From NCBI GenBank assembly GCA_963758555.1, contig CAVWVW010000003.1, positions 372,001 to 436,000 on the forward strand: 64,000 nt of DNA, written 5' to 3'. The stretch is from CAIUMH01 sp963758555. GTDB lineage: Bacteria > Actinomycetota > Acidimicrobiia > Acidimicrobiales > RAAP-2. Shown piece after piece: positions 18,997 through 27,936 of this stretch. The translations under genes and the position numbers were made by a program. Within the stretch, counting starts at the first letter, position 1. Every line of letters begins with the position of its first letter. The notes under the pieces are model-generated. The model had not been told where the DNA came from and ran no database searches. It saw only the letters and a list, made by a program, of their open reading frames with translations.

Positions 18997-20805
18997 GTGC
19001 CGTTGCCGAAGCCCTCGGGCCCTCTCCCGACCAGCCTCATCCGAAACTTCTCGATCATCAGCCACGTCGACCACGGCAAGTCCACCTTGTCAGACCGGAT
19101 CTTGGAGATCACCGGCGCGGTCGATCCTCGTCAGATGCGAGCGCAGTACCTCGATTCGATGGACATCGAGCGTGAGCGGGGCATCACCATCAAGGCGCAG
19201 AACGTGCGCGTCGGCTTCGAAGGCCACGTGCTCCACCTGATCGACACCCCTGGTCACGTCGACTTCGGCTACGAGGTCTCGCGCTCGCTGGCGGCGTGTG
19301 AGGGAGCGGTCTTGCTGGTCGACGCCTCGCAGGGCATCCAGGCCCAGACCCTGGCCAACTGCTACCAGGCTCTCGAGAACGACCTCGAGATCATCGCTGT
19401 GCTCAACAAGATCGATCTCCCCGCCGCTGACCCCGAACGGTGCGCCGCGGAGATCGAGTCGGTCTTGGGGCTTGCTGCTGACGAGATCCTCTCGATCTCG
19501 GCGAAGACCGGCGAAGGGGTCGCGGAGCTGCTGCGGGCGATCATCCAGAGGATCCCGGCCCCGACCGGCGATCGCGACGCCCCGCTCCGAGGGCTCATCT
19601 TCGACTCGAGCTTCGATCAGTACCGCGGTGTGATCTCCTCGGTGCGCATCGTCGAAGGCACGATGCGCCCCGAGCGCCTTCGCTTCATGCACGCTGGGTC
19701 CAACCACGACGTCGAGGAGATCGGGGTGCGCACGCCGATCCCGCTTCCTGTGGACGAGCTGGGCCCCGGCGAGGTCGGCTACGTCATCGCCGGGATCAAA
19801 GACGTGGGTGAAGCGCGCTCGGGCGAGACCCTGACTGACGCCACGAGGCCCGCCGCCGAGCCCCTCGAGGGCTACCGGGACCCGAAGCCGATGGTCTTCT
19901 GCGGGCTCTTCCCCATCGACGGCGATGATCTCCCGGATCTGCGTGACGCGCTCGAGAAGCTCAAGCTCAACGACTCGTCGGTGACCTTCGAGCCTGAGTC
20001 GTCCCATGCGCTGGGCTTCGGGTTCCGCTGTGGGTTCTTAGGGCTCCTGCACATGGAGATCGTCAAGGAGCGATTGGAGCGAGAGTTCGACCTCTCGCTC
20101 ATCGCCACCGCACCCTCGGTGGTCTACCGAGCGTTCTTGACCGACGGCACTGAGCAGATCATCGACAACCCGACCGAGCTGCCCGACGCGTCGCGCCTCG
20201 ATCACATCGATGAGCCCATGTTGTCGATCACGATCCTCACCCCGACGGAGTACACCGGGGCCATCATGGACCTCTGCCAGTCGAAGCGGGCCGAGATGAC
20301 CAAGATGGAGTACCTGAGCCCTGAGCGGGTGGAGCTGATCTATCGGATCCCCCTCGCTGAGGTGGTCATGGACTTCTTCGACCAGCTCAAGTCACGCACC
20401 AAGGGCTACGCCAGCCTCGACTACGAGCCGACCGACTACGAGACGGCCAACCTGGTGCGCGTCGACATCTTGATCAACCACCTGCCCGTCGACGCCTTCT
20501 CGATGATCGTCCATCGTGACAACGCGGACAGCTACGGGCGCAGGATGGCAGAGCGGCTCAAGGAGCTCATCCCCCAGCAGATGTTCGAGGTGCCCATCCA
20601 GGCCGCCGTCGGAGGCCGCGTGATCGCCCGAGAGACGGTGCGAGCTCGTCGCAAGGACGTGCTCGCCAAGTGCTACGGGGGCGACATCTCGAGGAAGCGC
20701 AAGCTCTTGGAGAAGCAGAAGGAGGGCAAGAAGCGGATGAAGAACCTCGGTCGCGTCGAGGTCCCCCAGGAGGCCTTCGTCGCTGCCCTTCGCCTCGGGG
20801 ACTGA
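18997..20805 (+). CDS. lepA: Elongation factor 4 (LepA)
   Basis: 602 residues, GTG start at 18997. A translational GTPase that acts on ribosomes under stress or during assembly. The G motifs are intact: SHVDHGKSTLSDRI, DTPGHVDFGYEVSR and NKIDLPAADPER. The LepA-specific C-terminus contains MKNLGRVEVPQEAFVAALRL, near the protein end. Length is typical. It sits upstream of the hrcA-dnaJ gene run, a common actinobacterial order. Confidence 0.98.
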   Translation: MPLPKPSGPLPTSLIRNFSIISHVDHGKSTLSDRILEITGAVDPRQMRAQYLDSMDIERERGITIKAQNVRVGFEGHVLHLIDTPGHVDFGYEVSRSLAACEGAVLLVDASQGIQAQTLANCYQALENDLEIIAVLNKIDLPAADPERCAAEIESVLGLAADEILSISAKTGEGVAELLRAIIQRIPAPTGDRDAPLRGLIFDSSFDQYRGVISSVRIVEGTMRPERLRFMHAGSNHDVEEIGVRTPIPLPVDELGPGEVGYVIAGIKDVGEARSGETLTDATRPAAEPLEGYRDPKPMVFCGLFPIDGDDLPDLRDALEKLKLNDSSVTFEPESSHALGFGFRCGFLGLLHMEIVKERLEREFDLSLIATAPSVVYRAFLTDGTEQIIDNPTELPDASRLDHIDEPMLSITILTPTEYTGAIMDLCQSKRAEMTKMEYLSPERVELIYRIPLAEVVMDFFDQLKSRTKGYASLDYEPTDYETANLVRVDILINHLPVDAFSMIVHRDNADSYGRRMAERLKELIPQQMFEVPIQAAVGGRVIARETVRARRKDVLAKCYGGDISRKRKLLEKQKEGKKRMKNLGRVEVPQEAFVAALRLGD

Positions 20806-20832
20806 CCTCGCTGCCTATAAGGCCAGCGCGCG

Positions 20833-20859
20833 CTGGCACTCGGTAGACTTGAGTGCTGA
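20833..20859 (+). promoter_or_regulatory. CIRCE operator for HrcA
   Basis: CTGGCACTC, nine bases, GAGTGCTGA. The CIRCE consensus is TTAGCACTC-N9-GAGTGCTAA; two mismatches fall in the left arm and one in the right. It lies just before hrcA, implying autoregulation of the hrcA-dnaJ unit. TAGACT in the spacer could be a -10 box. Confidence 0.88.
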
Positions 20860-20869
20860 AAGGCCCACC

Positions 20870-21934
20870 ATGAGCAGCGAGCACGCAGAAAATCGGACCG
20901 ACGGCGAGCTCGACCCTCGCAAGGCCGCCATCTTGGAGGCGATCGTCACGGGCTACATCGGCACCGCCATGCCGGTGGGCTCCAACGTGATCGCCGAGAC
21001 CTCAGGCATCGGCGTGTCCTCGGCCACGGTCCGCTCAGAGATGGTCGCCCTGGAGCGAGACGGCTATCTCGCCCAGCCCCACACCTCTGCGGGTCGCATC
21101 CCGACGGACAAGGGCTATCGCTTCTTCGTCGACCACCTGACGACCCCTGGGACCCTCGGTCCCCAGCAGCGCCAGCAGGTGGCGTCGTTCTTCGGGCAGG
21201 TCCAAGGTGGCCTCGAGGACATCTTGGAGTCGACCTCGTCGTTGCTGAGCGACCTCACGTCGTACGCTGCGGTCGTCGTCGGCCCCAGCCACGAGCAGGC
21301 CTCGGTCCGCTCGATCCAGGTCGTGGGCCTCGGGGGCCGGCGGGCGCTGGTGGTCACGGTCTTCGCCGACGGCGCGGTGGACAACCGACCCTTCGAGCTG
21401 CCGAGCGAGCTCGACGACGCCGTGCTGGCGGGTGCGAGCGCCCATCTGCAGAACCAGCTCGGAGGCAAAGCCCTGAGCAAGTCGACCTCGGCCAATCCCT
21501 CCGGCATGGTCGAGGTCGACGAGGTCGCCGCTCTCGCCGTCGACGCGCTGGTCACCATGGCTCGCAGCGGCGAGCACGAGCCGGTCTACGTCGGCGGGCC
21601 GTCGCGTCTGGCGTCTGCCTTCGACGCCATCGAGACGGTGCGAGGCGTGCTCGGGATCTTGGAGCAGCAGCTGGTCGTCGTCTCGTTGCTCCGCGACGTG
21701 ATGGAGTCAGGTCTGTCGGTCGCCATCGGCTCCGAGCACGGCTACGAGCCGCTCTCGAGCTGTGCGGTGGTCGTCGCGCCGGTCGAGATCAACGGCCGCC
21801 AGGCCGGTGCGGTGGGGATCTTGGGTCCGACCAGGATGGACTACCCCGCAGCCATGGCTGCCGCGGACACCGTTGGCCGACAGCTCTCTGAGAGGATCGG
21901 CCCAGAACCAAGTGAAAGCGATGGGCATGGCTGA
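20870..21934 (+). CDS. hrcA: Heat-inducible transcription repressor HrcA
   Basis: 354 residues from the ATG at 20870. An in-frame TTG at 20849 would start inside the CIRCE element, so the ATG is preferred. The N-terminal winged helix has SSATVRSEMVALERDGYLAQPHTSAGRIPTDKGYR-type sequence (ending in KGYRFFVDHL), and the GAF-like centre carries VVTVFADGAVDNR. HrcA represses chaperone genes by binding CIRCE until heat depletes GroEL. The 3' end overlaps dnaJ. Confidence 0.96.
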   Translation: MSSEHAENRTDGELDPRKAAILEAIVTGYIGTAMPVGSNVIAETSGIGVSSATVRSEMVALERDGYLAQPHTSAGRIPTDKGYRFFVDHLTTPGTLGPQQRQQVASFFGQVQGGLEDILESTSSLLSDLTSYAAVVVGPSHEQASVRSIQVVGLGGRRALVVTVFADGAVDNRPFELPSELDDAVLAGASAHLQNQLGGKALSKSTSANPSGMVEVDEVAALAVDALVTMARSGEHEPVYVGGPSRLASAFDAIETVRGVLGILEQQLVVVSLLRDVMESGLSVAIGSEHGYEPLSSCAVVVAPVEINGRQAGAVGILGPTRMDYPAAMAAADTVGRQLSERIGPEPSESDGHG

Positions 21935-23045
21935 CCTCGGCGACCTCTATGAGATCTTGGGCGTGTCACGAGGTGCGTCGTCTGACGAGATCAAGCGCGC
22001 CTATCGACAGCTGGCTCGAGAGCTGCACCCTGACACCAACCCGGATCCGGCCGCTGAGGAGCGCTTCAAGAAGGTCTCCGTGGCCTACGAGATCCTCTCC
22101 GACCCCGAGCGGCGGGCGAACTACGACGCCTACGGCGACCCCCAGATGGCCGCCGGTCAGGGCTCGCCGTTCGAGGGAGGAGGGTTCGGAGACATCTTCG
22201 ACATGCTCTTCAACCAGATGAGCGGTCAGCAGGGAGCGAGGCGCCGGGGACCCGTCGCCGGCCAAGACATCGAGACGACGCTGGAGCTGACCTTGGTCGA
22301 AGCCGCGTTCGGCGCAGCCAAGGACGTCACGCTGCGCCTGCCCGTGCGCTGCTCGACGTGCGAGGGATCGGGTGCAGAGCCCGGGACCACGCCGCAGACC
22401 TGCACAGAGTGCCAAGGCGCGGGCGAGGTCCGCCGGGTGCGCCAGACGATCATGGGCCAGATGGTCACGGCCACGCCGTGCCCTCGCTGCCACGGTCTGG
22501 GCCAGACGATCGCGTCGCCGTGCGCGACCTGTCGCGGCGACGGGCGTGTGACCGAGGAGCGGACCTTCACCGTCGAGGTCCCGCACGGCGTCGAGTCCGG
22601 CACGACGCTCCGGCTCACCGATCGCGGAGCGGCGGGCCCTCGGGGAGGTCCCTCGGGCTCGCTCTTCGTGCACCTGGCGGTCGCACCTGACCCTCGCTTC
22701 GAGCGCGAGGGCGACGATCTGCACACGATGGTCCACGTCGGGATCGCCCAAGCGGCCCTCGGGACGGTGCTCGACGTCGAGAACCTCGAGGAGTCTGTCA
22801 AGGTCTCGATCTCGCCAGGGACCCAAGCCGGAGCGATCCTTCGTCGCCGAGGCGAAGGCGTGCCCCATCTTCGCGGCCGAGGCAACGGGGATCTCTACGT
22901 GCACGTCCAGGTCGACACGCCGCTCGAGCTGACCGACCGTGAGGTCGAGCTGCTCGGCGAGCTCGCCCAGCTGCGCGGCGAGCACCTCGAGCCGCCTGAG
23001 GAGCACCACGGGATCTTGTCGAAGATCAAGTCCGCGTTCAGTTGA
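21921..23045 (+). CDS. dnaJ: Chaperone protein DnaJ
   Basis: 374 residues from ATG 21921; a second ATG at 21927 is equally possible (MADLGDLYEILGVS). The J-domain has the HPD motif (ARELHPDTNPDP), followed by a short Gly/Phe region (FEGGGFGDIFDMLF). Four zinc-binding repeats are present: CSTCEGSG, CTECQGAG, CPRCHGLG and CATCRGDG. The C-terminal substrate domain is complete. It co-works with DnaK and GrpE in folding. The start overlaps hrcA, so it shares CIRCE control. Confidence 0.97.
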   Translation: MGMADLGDLYEILGVSRGASSDEIKRAYRQLARELHPDTNPDPAAEERFKKVSVAYEILSDPERRANYDAYGDPQMAAGQGSPFEGGGFGDIFDMLFNQMSGQQGARRRGPVAGQDIETTLELTLVEAAFGAAKDVTLRLPVRCSTCEGSGAEPGTTPQTCTECQGAGEVRRVRQTIMGQMVTATPCPRCHGLGQTIASPCATCRGDGRVTEERTFTVEVPHGVESGTTLRLTDRGAAGPRGGPSGSLFVHLAVAPDPRFEREGDDLHTMVHVGIAQAALGTVLDVENLEESVKVSISPGTQAGAILRRRGEGVPHLRGRGNGDLYVHVQVDTPLELTDREVELLGELAQLRGEHLEPPEEHHGILSKIKSAFS

Positions 23046-23770
23046 CCTTCACGCCAGGGGCGATCGAGCGAGCTCGAGCTGCGGCCCAGGTCGTCGTCGG
23101 CGATTTGGATGCCTTGGAGCTCAGCGACACCGACAGCCACCACCTCTTCAAAGTCCGGCGCCTCCGCGACGGCGAGGTGGTCATCGCCTCAGATGGCCAG
23201 GGCTCATGGCGTCGCTGCCTGGTCGCCTCATCCCGCTTGGCGGCCGACGGCTCGATCGAGAGCGAGGTGCCCGCCACGGCGCCCCTCACGGTCGGCTTCG
23301 CCCCCGCCAAGGGGGATCGCTCGGAGTGGGCGGTGGCCAAGCTCACCGAGCTCGGCTGCGATCGGATCGTGGCACTCAAGACGGAGCACGCCTCTGTCCG
23401 CTGGGGAGCGGAGGCGACGACCAAGGCGCTGGCACGCTGGCGACGAGTCGCCCTTGAGGCGTCGTGTCAGGCTCGCCGGGTCACGCTGCCAGAGATCGAG
23501 GGCCTCCTGGGCCCCGCCGAGCTGCTCACGGGTCAGTCAGCGGCGCTCGGCGTGCCGGGAGGGCCGCCCCTCAAGGCCGGGATCACCACGATCTTGATCG
23601 GCCCCGAAGGCGGGTGGAGTGAGGCTGAGCTTGGCCTCCAAGGCGCCAGGGTGGGCCTCGGGGGCAACGTGCTGCGGACCGAGACGGCGGCGGTGGCCGC
23701 GGGCGTGCTCCTCGGTGCGAGCAGGGCGGGTACGGTCGGGCTCGTGGACCGAGGCGAGGAGCGGCGTTGA
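23042..23770 (+). CDS. rsmE: 16S rRNA m3U1498 methyltransferase RsmE
   Basis: 242 residues. The TTG start overlaps the dnaJ stop (TTGA). It belongs to the SPOUT class that methylates U1498 of 16S rRNA. Family marks are SHHLFKVRRLRDGE near the start, VGFAPAKGDRSEWAVAKLTELG in the middle, and the knot motif ILIGPEGGWSEAEL with LGGNVLRTETAAVAA. The dnaJ-rsmE order is common in bacteria. Confidence 0.94.
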   Translation: MTFTPGAIERARAAAQVVVGDLDALELSDTDSHHLFKVRRLRDGEVVIASDGQGSWRRCLVASSRLAADGSIESEVPATAPLTVGFAPAKGDRSEWAVAKLTELGCDRIVALKTEHASVRWGAEATTKALARWRRVALEASCQARRVTLPEIEGLLGPAELLTGQSAALGVPGGPPLKAGITTILIGPEGGWSEAELGLQGARVGLGGNVLRTETAAVAAGVLLGASRAGTVGLVDRGEERR

Positions 23771-24126
23771 GAGTCGAGGACGATTGCCTCTTCTGTGGCA
23801 TCGTGGCTGGATCGACCCCCGCTCAGATCGTCTACGCCAACGAGGCTGTGGTGGCCTTTCGTGACGTGGCCCCGCAGGCGCCCACGCACGTGCTGATCGT
23901 GCCCCGGGATCACATCGCCAACGCCTCGCACGTCGAAGAGCCCGACGCATCCACGCTCGGCGCTATGGTGCTGGCGGCCCAAGAGGTCGCTGATCTGGAG
24001 GGCATCGGCGGCGAAGACCGCGGCTATCGCCTGGTCTTCAACGTGGGGCCCGACGCCCAGAACTCAGTGCCTCATCTCCACCTGCACCTTTTGGGAGGAC
24101 GACCGATGACGTGGCCGCCCGGATGA
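23767..24126 (+). CDS. HIT family nucleotide-binding protein
   Basis: 119 residues, TTG start overlapping the rsmE stop. The histidine triad is PHLHLHLLGG near the C-terminus, and the N-terminal DCLFCGIVAGSTPAQIVY contains the C-x2-C zinc start of the HinT branch. Such proteins hydrolyse AMP-linked substrates such as adenosine phosphoramidates. Its place between rsmE and phoH is a conserved order. Confidence 0.93.
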   Translation: MRVEDDCLFCGIVAGSTPAQIVYANEAVVAFRDVAPQAPTHVLIVPRDHIANASHVEEPDASTLGAMVLAAQEVADLEGIGGEDRGYRLVFNVGPDAQNSVPHLHLHLLGGRPMTWPPG

Positions 24127-25122
24127 CCGGACCGATCTCCACCTCCGAGCTGCCGGCGGACGTGCCTGCGTCCACCTTGGTGCCCAACACGCACCTGATG
24201 GCCGCGCTGCTCGGCGAGCGCGACGCCCACCTCCGCCTGATCGAGAAGGCGTTCGCTGACGTCAAGATCACCGTGCAGGGCAACCAGATCACTGCTGAGG
24301 GACCCGAGGCGCAGCGAGTCACCGGTCTCTTCGACGAGCTGGTCCTCTTGGTGGAGTCGGGCCAGGTGCTCGATGAGGCCAAGGTGGGCCGGACCATCGA
24401 CATGGCACGCGCCGATCTGCGCCCCTCCGAGGTGCTCGGTGCCACGGTGGTGCGCGCCGCGAAGGGTCGCATGATCCGGCCTCACACCGCGGGCCAGAAG
24501 CGCTATTGCGACACCATCGCGACCAACACCATCTCGTTTGGCATCGGCCCGGCGGGCACCGGCAAGAGCTACCTGGCCGTGGCCCTGGCCGTCCAAGCGC
24601 TCCAGGCGCGCCAGGTCACCCGGATCGTGCTGCACGCGCCCCGCCGTCGAGGCGGGGGAGCGTCTGGGCTTCTTGCCTGGGGACCTCATGGCCAAGGTCG
24701 ACCCCTACCTGCGACCGCTCTACGACGCGCTCTTCGACATGCTCGAGCCCGAAGGCGCGCAGCGCCTCATCGAGAAGGGAACCATCGAGGTCGCACCCTT
24801 GGCCTTCATGCGAGGCCGCACGCTCAACGGCTCGTTCATCATCTTGGACGAGGCGCAGAACACCACCCCTGAGCAGATGAAGATGTTCTTGACCCGAATC
24901 GGCTTCGGGTCCAAGTGCGTGGTCACCGGTGACACCACCCAGATCGACGTCCAGGGAGGCCGCTCTGGGCTCGTGGGGATCGAGGAGATCTTGAAGGGCA
25001 TCGACGGCATCTCCTTCGTGCACCTCGACCGCAAAGACGTCGTCCGCCACAAGATCGTGGGTGACATCATCGATGCCTACGACCGAGTTGACCAGGTGAA
25101 CGGCGGCGCTGGTGGCCGTTGA
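24123..25122 (+). CDS. PhoH family ATPase (one frameshift)
   Basis: About 332 residues if one extra base near 24637 is removed. The ATG at 24123 overlaps the HIT gene stop; a GTG at 24111 is less likely. Motifs: Walker A GPAGTGKSYLAV before the break; then TRPAVEAGERLGFLPGD, Walker B IILDEAQNTT, VVTGDTTQIDVQGGRSGL and VRHKIVGDIIDAYD after it. PhoH-type proteins are RNA-related ATPases, often next to ybeY as here. The break falls in the conserved VLTRPAVEAGE region and is probably a sequence error. Confidence 0.88.
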
Positions 25123-25627
25123 GGTCTTCGGCGCCGACGAGCAAGACGACCAGCCCATCGATCTCGAGGCCGCAGTGAGCCTGGCCACCAAGGCCCTGGA
25201 GGCTGAAGGCGTGCGCGGCCCGGCTGAGGTCTCGCTGCTGTTCGTCGATGAGGCCTCGATGGCGGCCCTCAACGAGCGCTTCATGCACAAACCAGGCCCG
25301 ACTGACGTGCTCAGCTTCCCGATCGAGGATGATCTGCTCCCCTCGGGGCGCTTCCCGGACTCAGGCACGCCCGGTCCGGGGATGACCGACGAGCCGATGT
25401 CCTCGCCGCTCACGCTCCTCGGCGACGTCGTGGTCTGCCCGGCGGTCGCCGAGCGCAACCGGGTGGAGCATGGGGCGAGCCTGGACGACGAGATCGCCCT
25501 GCTGGTGGTCCACGGCATGCTGCACCTCTTGGGCTGGGATCACCAGGTCGATGCTGATGCAGAGCGCATGGAGGCCCGGGAGCGGCACCTGCTGAGCCGC
25601 TTCCACCAGCCGGAGGCGTCCTCGTGA
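25112..25627 (+). CDS. ybeY: Endoribonuclease YbeY
   Basis: 171 residues, GTG start overlapping phoH. The zinc-binding motif HGMLHLLGWDH is present near residue 134, and LNERFMHKPGPTDVLSFPIEDD is the second conserved block. YbeY acts in 16S rRNA 3' maturation and ribosome quality control. An insertion of about 25 residues (PSGRFPDSGTPGPGMTDEPM) lies between the two blocks, common in actinobacterial copies. Confidence 0.95.
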   Translation: MAVEVFGADEQDDQPIDLEAAVSLATKALEAEGVRGPAEVSLLFVDEASMAALNERFMHKPGPTDVLSFPIEDDLLPSGRFPDSGTPGPGMTDEPMSSPLTLLGDVVVCPAVAERNRVEHGASLDDEIALLVVHGMLHLLGWDHQVDADAERMEARERHLLSRFHQPEASS

Positions 25628-26931
25628 TCGCCTCGATGTCGCTCAGCGTGCAGGTGATCTTGGTCGTGGTCGTGCTGGTCTTGCTGTTCGGCTCAGGAGG
25701 CTTGGCCGCGGCGGAGACCGCGCTCGTCCGCACGAGCCGCGTCAAGGCGCGCTCGTTGGCCGATGACGAGCGCCGTGGCTCGCACTCGCTGGTGCGCTTG
25801 GTCGAGCACCCGCAGCGGTTCTTGAACCCGGTGCTGCTGCTGGTCCTGATCTGCCAGCTGGTCTCGGCCACCTTGATCGGTCTGCTCGCCGATTCGTGGT
25901 TCGGTGTCTGGGGCGTGCTGTTCGGCACGGTCTTCGAGGTCGTCGTGATCTTCGTGTTCTTCGAAGCCGTGCCGAAGAACTGGGCCGTGCATCACCCTGA
26001 GCGGGCTGCCCTGGGCACCGCGCCCGTCGTCGACTGGATGATCAGGTTCCCACCCATCAGGGTGCTCTCGGGCTTCTTGATCGGCTTCGCCAACATCGTG
26101 ATCGGCCAGCGAGGCGACGCCGTCGCCACCTCGGCGGTGACCGAGTCGGAGCTCTTGGCGATGGCGGACGTGGCGCGCGACGAAGACGTCATCGACGCTG
26201 AAGAGCGCGAGTTCATCCACTCGGTCATCGACTTCGGCGACACGGTCGTGCGAGAGGTCATGGTCCCGCGGCCCGACATGGAGGCGGTGGAGGTGACCAT
26301 CTCGGTCTCCGACGCCCTGGTCGAGGCGCTCGAGGCGGGCTTCTCTCGTCTGCCGGTCTACGCCGAGTCCATCGACGACGTGGCAGGGATCGCGTACACG
26401 AAGGATCTGATGATCCTGGAGCGAGCAGGGCGAGGGGACGAGCTGGTCGGCGAGCACGTGCGGGCAGCCCACTTCGTGCCCGAGACCAAGCTGGTCTCCT
26501 CGATGCTGCGTGAGATGCAAGAGGCCACCTTCCACATGGCGATCGTCGTCGACGAGTACGGGGGCACGGCGGGCTTGATCACCTTGGAGGACGTGCTTGA
26601 AGAGCTGGTCGGAGAGATCGTCGACGAGTTCGACAACGAAGAGAAGCCGGTCGAGACGATCGATGCGGCCACCACCATCGTGGCGGGTCGGATGGCCATC
26701 GATGAGGTCGATGATCTGCTCGAGGCCGAGCTGCCAAAGGGCAGCTGGGACACCGTCGGTGGGTTGCTCTTAGATCTCGTCGGTGGCGTGCCCGAGGTGG
26801 GCGAGGCGGCCGAGGTCGAGGGCTTTCGGCTCATCGCCGAGGAGATCGACGGGCGCCGGGTGGAGCGCGTCAGGATCGTGCGGCTCGCCCCGGTCGAGAA
26901 CCCCGCCAGCTCGGCTAAGGCGAAGCCCTGA
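25624..26931 (+). CDS. CNNM/CorC-type membrane protein with CBS domains
   Basis: 435 residues, GTG start overlapping ybeY. Residues 1-190 form a DUF21/CNNM membrane domain with four hydrophobic segments (ILVVVVLVLLFGSGG, LVLICQLVSATLIGLLA, VVVIFVFFEAVPKN and RVLSGFLIGFANIVIG). Two CBS domains follow (REVMVPRPDMEAVE; FHMAIVVDEYGGTAGLITLED), then a CorC_HlyC domain. Such proteins are implicated in Mg2+ or Co2+ handling. The era gene follows with overlap, the usual ybeY-corC-era order. Confidence 0.92.
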   Translation: MIASMSLSVQVILVVVVLVLLFGSGGLAAAETALVRTSRVKARSLADDERRGSHSLVRLVEHPQRFLNPVLLLVLICQLVSATLIGLLADSWFGVWGVLFGTVFEVVVIFVFFEAVPKNWAVHHPERAALGTAPVVDWMIRFPPIRVLSGFLIGFANIVIGQRGDAVATSAVTESELLAMADVARDEDVIDAEEREFIHSVIDFGDTVVREVMVPRPDMEAVEVTISVSDALVEALEAGFSRLPVYAESIDDVAGIAYTKDLMILERAGRGDELVGEHVRAAHFVPETKLVSSMLREMQEATFHMAIVVDEYGGTAGLITLEDVLEELVGEIVDEFDNEEKPVETIDAATTIVAGRMAIDEVDDLLEAELPKGSWDTVGGLLLDLVGGVPEVGEAAEVEGFRLIAEEIDGRRVERVRIVRLAPVENPASSAKAKP

Positions 26932-27833
26932 TGCGCTCAGGCTTCGCCTCCGTCGTCGGTCGGCCCAACGTGGGCAAGTCCACGCTGGTCAACACCATCA
27001 TCGGCGAGAAGGTGACCATCACCTCGTCTCGCACCAACACCACTCGTCACCAGATCCGAGGCGTGCTCACCAGGGCGGACTATCAGATCGTCTTCGTGGA
27101 CACGCCCGGGCTCCATCGACCACGGACGCGGCTGGGCGAGCGGCTCAACGACTCCGCCATCGACGCCTTCAGCGACGTCGACGTCCTCATCCCCCTGGTC
27201 GAAGCCAACGAAGCGGTGGGACCTGGCGACATGGGCGTGCTCACGCGCTGCTTGGAGGTGGCGTCGCGCGGAGGGCCGAGCGTGCTCATCGCCGTCAACA
27301 AGATCGACGCGGCGGGCGCGGCCAAGACTGCGGAGCAGCTCATGGTGGTCCACCAGGCCCTGATCGAGCTGGCAGCCAAGCGCCTCGAGCTCAAGGATGC
27401 CGTTGACCGCGCCGAGTACTTCCCCATCTCAGCCAAGACGGGCAAGGGGGTCGGCGCGCTGGTCGATGCGGTCGTCGACCGCATGGAGGAAGGGCCCCCG
27501 TATTACCCCTCAGAGATGATCAGCGATCAAGACGAGGCCATCCACATCGCCGAGCTCGTCAGAGAGCAGCTCTTGGCTCGGACGAGAGACGAGCTGCCGC
27601 ACTCGATCTTCTGCCAGGTCACCGAGTGGGAGGGCAGCAGGATCCGTGTCGAGATCTTGGTGGAGCGAGACTCGCAGAAGGGCATCGTGATCGGCAAGGG
27701 TGGCGAGATCCTCAAGGCGGTGGGGATCGCAGCTCGAGAGCAGCTGCCTGAGCACACGCACCTCGAGCTGTTCGTGCGCGTTGAGAAGAACTGGCAGAGC
27801 CGAGCCGAGGTCCTGGACCGCCTGGGTCTCTGA
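26931..27833 (+). CDS. era: GTPase Era
   Basis: 300 residues, starting at the last base of the corC stop. G1 is GRPNVGKST (residues 10-18), G3 DTPGLHRPRT, G4 NKID. The C-terminal KH domain contains KGIVIGKGGEILKAVG. Era binds the 3' end of 16S rRNA and helps assemble the small subunit, so it complements YbeY upstream. Length is normal and no frameshift is seen. Confidence 0.97.
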   Translation: MRSGFASVVGRPNVGKSTLVNTIIGEKVTITSSRTNTTRHQIRGVLTRADYQIVFVDTPGLHRPRTRLGERLNDSAIDAFSDVDVLIPLVEANEAVGPGDMGVLTRCLEVASRGGPSVLIAVNKIDAAGAAKTAEQLMVVHQALIELAAKRLELKDAVDRAEYFPISAKTGKGVGALVDAVVDRMEEGPPYYPSEMISDQDEAIHIAELVREQLLARTRDELPHSIFCQVTEWEGSRIRVEILVERDSQKGIVIGKGGEILKAVGIAAREQLPEHTHLELFVRVEKNWQSRAEVLDRLGL

Positions 27834-27898
27834 GGCGACCCTTTGGCGCACGGTCGACCCGAACCAGCGCTCCCAGAAGGGTTGGCGGCACGGCGTTC

Positions 27899-27927
27899 GG
27901 CGATCCAGGCCCGGGGGTCGGATCGCC
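27899..27927. terminator. Bidirectional hairpin between era and the DinG-like gene
   Basis: GGCGATCC at 27899-27906 pairs perfectly with GGATCGCC at 27920-27927 across a 13-base loop. It lies between two convergent genes; there is no T-run. Confidence 0.45.
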
Positions 27928-27936
27928 TCGAGGACC

